From positions 1-64,000 of the forward strand of contig MBPM02000200.1 of assembly GCA_001695595.3 (NCBI GenBank): a DNA stretch of 64,000 nucleotides. Direction: 5' to 3'. The position numbers were made by a program, and so were the translations under genes. The stretch comes from Plasmopara viticola. Taxonomy: Eukaryota > Oomycota > Peronosporomycetes > Peronosporales > Peronosporaceae. Below are positions 59,182 to 64,000 of this stretch, piece after piece; the first letter of the stretch is position 1, and the number at the start of each line of letters is the position of its first letter. The notes under the pieces were generated by a model. That model was not told the DNA's origin, searched no databases, and was given only the letters and a program-made list of their open reading frames with translations.

Positions 59182-60756
59182 ATGCGCGGCGCATACTACG
59201 CAGTAAGTGCGCTTCTCGTTACGGCCAGCAGCCATACAGTTGCAGAAGTTACCCAGGCTGAATCACTGCAAACACCAAATAATGAGTTTGTGGCGTCTAG
59301 TGGCACACTTCATGAGACTTTGCCTATTCGAGAAAGTCGTGATGTACAGGACGACTTAGCGCTCAATGAAGAGCGCACTCCTACAGCTCCACGCAGTTCT
59401 TTGAAGAAATTAGAACCGACCGTCATAGACGCAGTGAATGTGTTGAGGACGGATGAAGAAGATGTAATTGCAAAAGCTGCGAAAGCAATTGAATTTCATA
59501 GAGAATGGATGCCTATATTGGTGGCCGAAACCAGCAAGCGCAAGCGCGTGGACCCGACGCCAAACGATGTGGATGAACAAGCACTGCACGATTTGCCATA
59601 TTTAGAAAACTCTTTTGTGTCGGTGGCGAATAATATGCCAATTGTGTTGGCTAAAAGACTGGACAGAGGTGAGCCGCCGGTCATTAAAAAAAATGCTGCA
59701 AAGAGTAAAACGCAGTACGATTACCGACTCGCGCCTATAGGCCCTTCCACGACTACTTCTACTGCTCCTGGTGGTCGGCTCAACAACCAGCTGATCACTC
59801 AGAAAGTGTCGGAAATTGGCGTAAACAAACACCCTAACGTTGTGAGCATCAGAAAAAGTAAGCACCAGCGCATCGACCCGCCTTACAATGTGGGTGGAGT
59901 AGCATTGTATGCTTTGCCAAATCCGGAGGAAGCTCCGGTGTGGGTGGCAAGTAATGTGCCAATCGTGTTATCAGAACGACTGAAGATAAAACCGCCGACA
60001 ATGATAATGAATAATGCTGCAGAAAGTATAGCGAAGCACGATTTCCGACCCGGGCTTTCGAGCCCATCCACGAGCATTGAAGCCGCTTCTGCTGGTCGGG
60101 TCAACAAACAGCTGACTTTTCAAAAGGCGTTAGATTTGGGCATGAATACACGTCCTGACAAAATGAATTCGCATTCAGTAGCGCACCTTTCACACATGCG
60201 TGCAGAAAACACTAAGTCTACGCATCTCACGACGGTGAATGGTGAAAGCGTTTCCAACGATTGGATGGCTGAAGTTGCGAAAGGCCCCCGCTTTTTTAAA
60301 ACTTTTCCCGTAAATGATGAGGTACTTCACATTCACAAAGCGTTTCTGAAAGCTTTTCGCCTGCCATTCCACCAAAATCCGCAAGAGACGGCTAAGATGA
60401 TGAAGTTAGTTCAATGGCATTCGAACGCAAGTCCAATGAACAGCCATAGTGTCGAAGCATTTAAGATTTTGGCAGGAAAGCAGAACAAGAAAAAGTTGGA
60501 GGAGTTGTTGAGACCAGATTTGAAAGATTTGCTGAGCAACGAGGAACTGGTGCTGGAGAAGAATGAGAAAAATTTGCGGCACGCTTATATTGTAAAGTTG
60601 GTCATCATGTTTGAGTTATTTTACGATTTTTGCCACAACAACAAGAACCTTTTCGAAAACTTGCCTACTAATGTTGACCGCAAAAAGTGGATTTTGAAGC
60701 TATCATCTACCAAGAGTGGCAGCAGTGAGGATCAAATTATAATACCTCATGACTAA
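59182..60756 (+). CDS. Long secreted EER-type effector candidate (effector 5), intact
   Basis: The protein has 524 residues from the ATG; the GTG at 59176 is not taken. The signal peptide runs to about residue 21 (YYAVSALLVTASSHTVA). The RxLR position reads LPIRESRDVQ, without RxLR. LNEER is at about residues 61-65. A basic cluster SKRKR is at 118-122. Two tandem repeats of about 105 residues follow: roughly 117-222 (SKRKRVDPTPND... LAPIGPSTT... GGRLNNQLI) and 226-328 (SKHQRIDPPYN... RPGLSSPSTS... AGRVNKQLT). The C-terminal region at about 340-524 includes PQETAKMMKL and AYIVKLVIMFELFYDF. Effectors 1-3 carry one such repeat, which explains their length. It is probably host-directed, with unknown target. 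The gene at 25654 is its broken twin. Confidence 0.88.
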   Translation: MRGAYYAVSALLVTASSHTVAEVTQAESLQTPNNEFVASSGTLHETLPIRESRDVQDDLALNEERTPTAPRSSLKKLEPTVIDAVNVLRTDEEDVIAKAAKAIEFHREWMPILVAETSKRKRVDPTPNDVDEQALHDLPYLENSFVSVANNMPIVLAKRLDRGEPPVIKKNAAKSKTQYDYRLAPIGPSTTTSTAPGGRLNNQLITQKVSEIGVNKHPNVVSIRKSKHQRIDPPYNVGGVALYALPNPEEAPVWVASNVPIVLSERLKIKPPTMIMNNAAESIAKHDFRPGLSSPSTSIEAASAGRVNKQLTFQKALDLGMNTRPDKMNSHSVAHLSHMRAENTKSTHLTTVNGESVSNDWMAEVAKGPRFFKTFPVNDEVLHIHKAFLKAFRLPFHQNPQETAKMMKLVQWHSNASPMNSHSVEAFKILAGKQNKKKLEELLRPDLKDLLSNEELVLEKNEKNLRHAYIVKLVIMFELFYDFCHNNKNLFENLPTNVDRKKWILKLSSTKSGSSEDQIIIPHD

Positions 60757-60989
60757 GGACGCTACAACTTCGATACATAGCAACCGTTGTATGACGTTCG
60801 ACACAGAGTACGGAGTCAGTCGATGGTGTGAAATGGTACCGTAAAACTGGTTTAGTAAATTACCGATGATGACTAACAAGCTTTGTAAGTCTGGAATATA
60901 AACAGTCGACAAAGCATTTAAAAGGAATACAATTCAATTCAATTTGTTGTTGTTTTGTCGCTGTACAAGCACGTTGTGTTATTTATTTT

Positions 60990-61660
60990 TTGCTAAAATA
61001 CTATATCTCTGGACCAGAGCTCGATTTTATAATTGAAGATAGCCACACTCTTGATGACAGTATTGATGCTCAAGAATGTGTTACGCAAACATCGAAGGTG
61101 AATATGACGGTCTGAAGCGAAAACTATGTAAGAAATGACAATATTAGAGGCTTGACCGTATATCGATAAAAATTTCACAATATAAATCTTCCGCATAGTC
61201 TTTACGTTTATATGCAAAACCAGCTCAGCAGCTTTGACTTGATAATGCGTTTAATCGGTCAGACTCGTAAATTGTCGGAAAATTTCGCCGTTCTTGGACT
61301 CCAGTTACTTTTCCGCTTAATAGAATTAACTTTTTTAGCGTTTGTTGTGACAACTGATCGGATGGCAGGATGAACTCCTAGAGAAGCACCGTGTGAACTA
61401 CTCAACCTTATCAATTGATGGTGGGATCTTGCGCGACCATCCATTTTTCAGGCTGTTCACACATGTTGAATGTCACTGTAAGTGCAAAAGGTATTGACTG
61501 AATGTGAGTCCTCTTGGTATGCTCTTTTTACCATAATACAAGTCGAACTTCAATGCCTCGTGAGCAATCAACTGGATGTTATGTCGACCCTCAAAAGCGG
61601 CGGAATCAATATATGGGTCATCAATGTGCCAGATTTGCGTGTATAAGATTTCATGCATAA
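60990..61660 (-). pseudogene. Fifth-module antisense effector remnant
   Basis: On the minus strand DSAAFEGRHNIQLIAHEA at about 61550-61620 aligns with STAPGGRLNNQLITQKV of the long effector. TMRKIYIVKFLSIYGQ near 61170-61210 aligns with NLRHAYIVKLVIMFEL. The rest between is shifted. This is the start of a further module after the end of the large repeat. It is cut short at about 61690 by the gypsy element. Confidence 0.68.
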
Positions 61661-61699
61661 GAGAGTTTGTCGGACGGAAAATTGTGTGAAATGATCCGA

Positions 61700-63800
61700 C
61701 AAGATTCAGATCATCGTCTATTGGCCCGTGTCTAAGACAAAGCAGCAGATGGAGTCCTCCTTACGTAATACTGTCTGTGTCTCAAGGTTCTGCAAGGACT
61801 TTGCGCAATTTAGGACACTCCACATCAGTATTCAGAAGAAGCGTCTTCTTACAACGATCGAGCTCTTGGACAATCCGCAAAGCTATTTCATTAAAATCAA
61901 GCGTCGCTTGACGCTGTCATATGCTCATTGTCTTGCGGACTTTGTAAACATTATAAGTAAGCGATTGGACGCCTCGAATTTCATGAAAGGAGGAGTCTTA
62001 TTTCAAAGGAAGAAAAGTCAAAGCATCGGATTGGTTTTACATATCGGAAGATGTGCCCAATGTAGCTCGACTAACCTTTTCAAGAGGAAGAGCTACTTGC
62101 AATCTTGCATGCACTAAACATATGGCGTGCGTATCTTCTCGATCGATCATTCACGGTCGATGAGTAAATTTCGATGATTATGACGCGAAAAAACACAAAA
62201 CGTGAAGGAGCTCGATGGTCCAATGACTTAAATGCATTTTACCTTTGCTCACGCGTATTTCTTGTAAACTAACACTGAGGGTGATGTATTGTCACATTAA
62301 TTGGAACTCGAGAAACAATGTGCCAAAGCTAGCTGGCAAGGGCTCCTGGAAGCGGCTGAAACTCGTGGGATTGTAACGACATTCAGGACGAACAAAATTA
62401 CAAAACTTTAATTTTAAGACATTGTATTCGTGGAATAGAGACATTCAGTACATTATAAAATAGTTAAAATTGGAGGGATGTACAAAGATAATGTTGTTGC
62501 ATAATTAAACAGGCGAATACAAGAGTCCACGACTGTAAATTCCCGACGTTAAAGATCTGGAAACCGAAATCCGTAAAGGCCACAATTTTGTATCGGCAGG
62601 CCGCTCGGAATTTATCGAATACTACTTGGCCATGCGTCAAAAGCACTATTGGTCAAAAATGACGACGTGCATCCGAAGCTAAGTCAACACTTGCAATCTG
62701 TGTCAGCGCGACAGACTTAACTATCCGAATTGTTTCAGTGTCTGGATTTTTAAGAGGCAGAGGGACCAAGCACTCAAAGGACTTCATCGCGTCTTTACTA
62801 AAGATCAATAGTGAATTCGATGCCGTTATGGCGATTGATAATAGTTCAACGGAACGATCTTTGTTCATCGCTACGAAGACAACGGACGATAATGCAGTAA
62901 GTGTAAAGGTCTTTAAAAATATATTTGGTGGACCATGACATGTCAATGACCATTGTATACGACCGAGACACTAAGTGTTCAGCTTCTTGTGGTAAGCAAT
63001 CGTCTCTGTTGTGAGGATGCAACACAACTGAGCTTTGGGTTTTAGGCGAAAAGCGGTCGAACAAACGAAAAGAGCAAACTGTATTATCGAAAATTACCTC
63101 TGTAGTGTTGTCAACCTAGCACAGAATGATTATGATACCTCTCTGTATAAGGGTCAGATAAACTTCAATCGACGTATACACTCTACAATCCAAAGGTCAC
63201 CGTTTGAAGCGGATCTAGGATAGGTTCCTTTTATGTGGATGATTAGGCATCAGATCCAGATTTTTACAAGTTAGAAGAATTAGCTCAAGAGTTCCCACTT
63301 CGTCAAGCTACTTTTTGCGGTCGCAACTCCTGAAAGAGCAAGCACAAGACCGCATGAAGTACTGATTATACGACAAGGGACAAGTATAGACTTGTCCAAG
63401 ACTTCGAAGCTGGTATTTTGAGGTTTTGGATGAAAAAATCAAACTTTTAGCCACAAAGGTTTTGTTCAGTCAAAGAAACTCATATGTACTGCCTTATTTC
63501 CAATCGTGCAGCGATAACTACGATTTTTCTATGAGTTGGGATTGTCGAAGGGATTGAAGCTACATCCAGTGTTCCTCACTTATTTTTGTAGCCGCATTAT
63601 GAGAATCCCAATTGCGGCAAAAGGTGATCAAGGTCATGCTGAGTGGTGACTCCGAGAGACAGCTCGATGAAGCCGTAATTGTATACCGTAAGTACAAGGG
63701 TAACCTGCAGAACAAAGTTTGGTGAAATGGTGACACCAAGTAGAAAAGCCACTACGAAGCATGTAGAGAAGTTAAAGCTGAGTTCCCGAATCATCGGTCT
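61700..63800 (+). pseudogene. Ty3/gypsy chromovirus remnant
   Basis: This is a decayed plus-strand pol. The RT end is at 61715-61850 (YWPVSKTKQQM, SRFCKDFAQFRTLHI, the WPxP...YxxFIxxFA pattern). RNase H is at 61950-62170 (DASNFMKGGVLFQ; LAILHALNIWRAYLLDRSF). Integrase begins with an H2C2 finger at 62520-62720 (HNFVSAGRSEFIEYY, YYW-like KHYWSKM, CNLCQRDR) and its core is at 62738-62990 (INSEFDAVMAID, SLFIATKTTDD). QTKRANCIIENYLCSVV and STIQRSPFEADLG are at 63060-63223. A chromodomain-like tail is at 63640-63790. The order RT, RNase H, integrase is typical of gypsy. It is dead by shifts. An LTR could start near TGTGATGAAG at 63864. Confidence 0.82.
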
Positions 63801-64000
63801 TTATTGTAAGTAAAAAAGACCAGCTCGATTTTTCAAAGTAGGCGTTTTTCGTAGGGAGGTCATGTGATGAAGCCCTCATCACCGGAGGGTTTGCCGGTAA
63901 CGGCTAATACGCCATATAATCACAGTGCTCTTTAATATATTGTCATTGGCAATATCAATAAAAACACGCTGTTTCATGGGTCAAGTCTCAAAACAAGGTC
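63800..64000. other. Possible 3' LTR start of the gypsy remnant
   Basis: After the chromodomain-like tail, a purine-rich GTAGGGAGG (63852-63860) is followed by TCATGTGATGAAG. This resembles a polypurine tract and LTR start. The LTR end is beyond the window. Confidence 0.3.

Noticed and set aside
61728..62117. A cytochrome P450-like reading (LLDNPQSYF)
   Set aside because: The whole stretch fits a gypsy RT end followed by RNase H, continuing into integrase on the same strand.
1..64000. tRNA, rRNA, CRISPR or bacterial operon features
   Set aside because: None seen. Gene content and repeats are those of a eukaryotic transposon-rich region.

Overview
The window looks like a gene-poor, transposon-rich stretch of an oomycete genome, most likely a downy mildew of the Plasmopara viticola type. 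The main reason is a family of secreted proteins that begin MRGA(H/Y)Y, have a signal peptide, a degenerate RxLR region, an EER motif and short basic clusters. This is the layout I know from the secreted effector family of the grapevine downy mildew. Naming the species is inference. The retroelement, Mutator-like and effector content is read from the sequence.

There are no housekeeping genes. Only four open reading frames look like intact genes, and all are effector candidates on the + strand: 11052-12296, 40562-41806, 50166-51410 and 59182-60756. A fifth (25654-27220) is broken by a small deletion. Two older sense pseudogenes lie at about 1985-3150 and 32285-33390. At least seven further decayed relatives of the same family lie on the opposite strand, with several shorter fragments.

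Layout. Copy 1 of a large direct repeat runs from before base 1 to about 27341. Copy 2 runs from about 27342 to 60882. Each copy is read in the same order: an antisense Copia element (Copia-1); a sense effector pseudogene; a sense Copia element (Copia-2); an unrecognised degenerate block (X); a sense effector; a module with an antisense effector pseudogene, Copia-2 and X fragments, then a sense effector; and a last module with two antisense effector pseudogenes ending in a longer sense effector. Copy 1 lacks the third effector because two SINE-like elements recombined and removed about 3.86 kb. After copy 2 comes a fifth antisense effector remnant (60990-61660), interrupted by a decayed Ty3/gypsy chromovirus (61700-63800).

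Mobile DNA shaped the locus after duplication. A GC-rich SINE-like family of about 320 bp, with a (ATACA)n-type tail, gives seven insertions or derivatives. Several have clear target-site duplications and an empty site in the other copy, and one has the inverted structure expected of twin priming. A MULE-type MITE lies downstream of two effectors, and a decayed Mutator-like transposase element lies upstream of a third. The effector proteins are presumably exported into host cells. I cannot assign a biochemical function to any of them.
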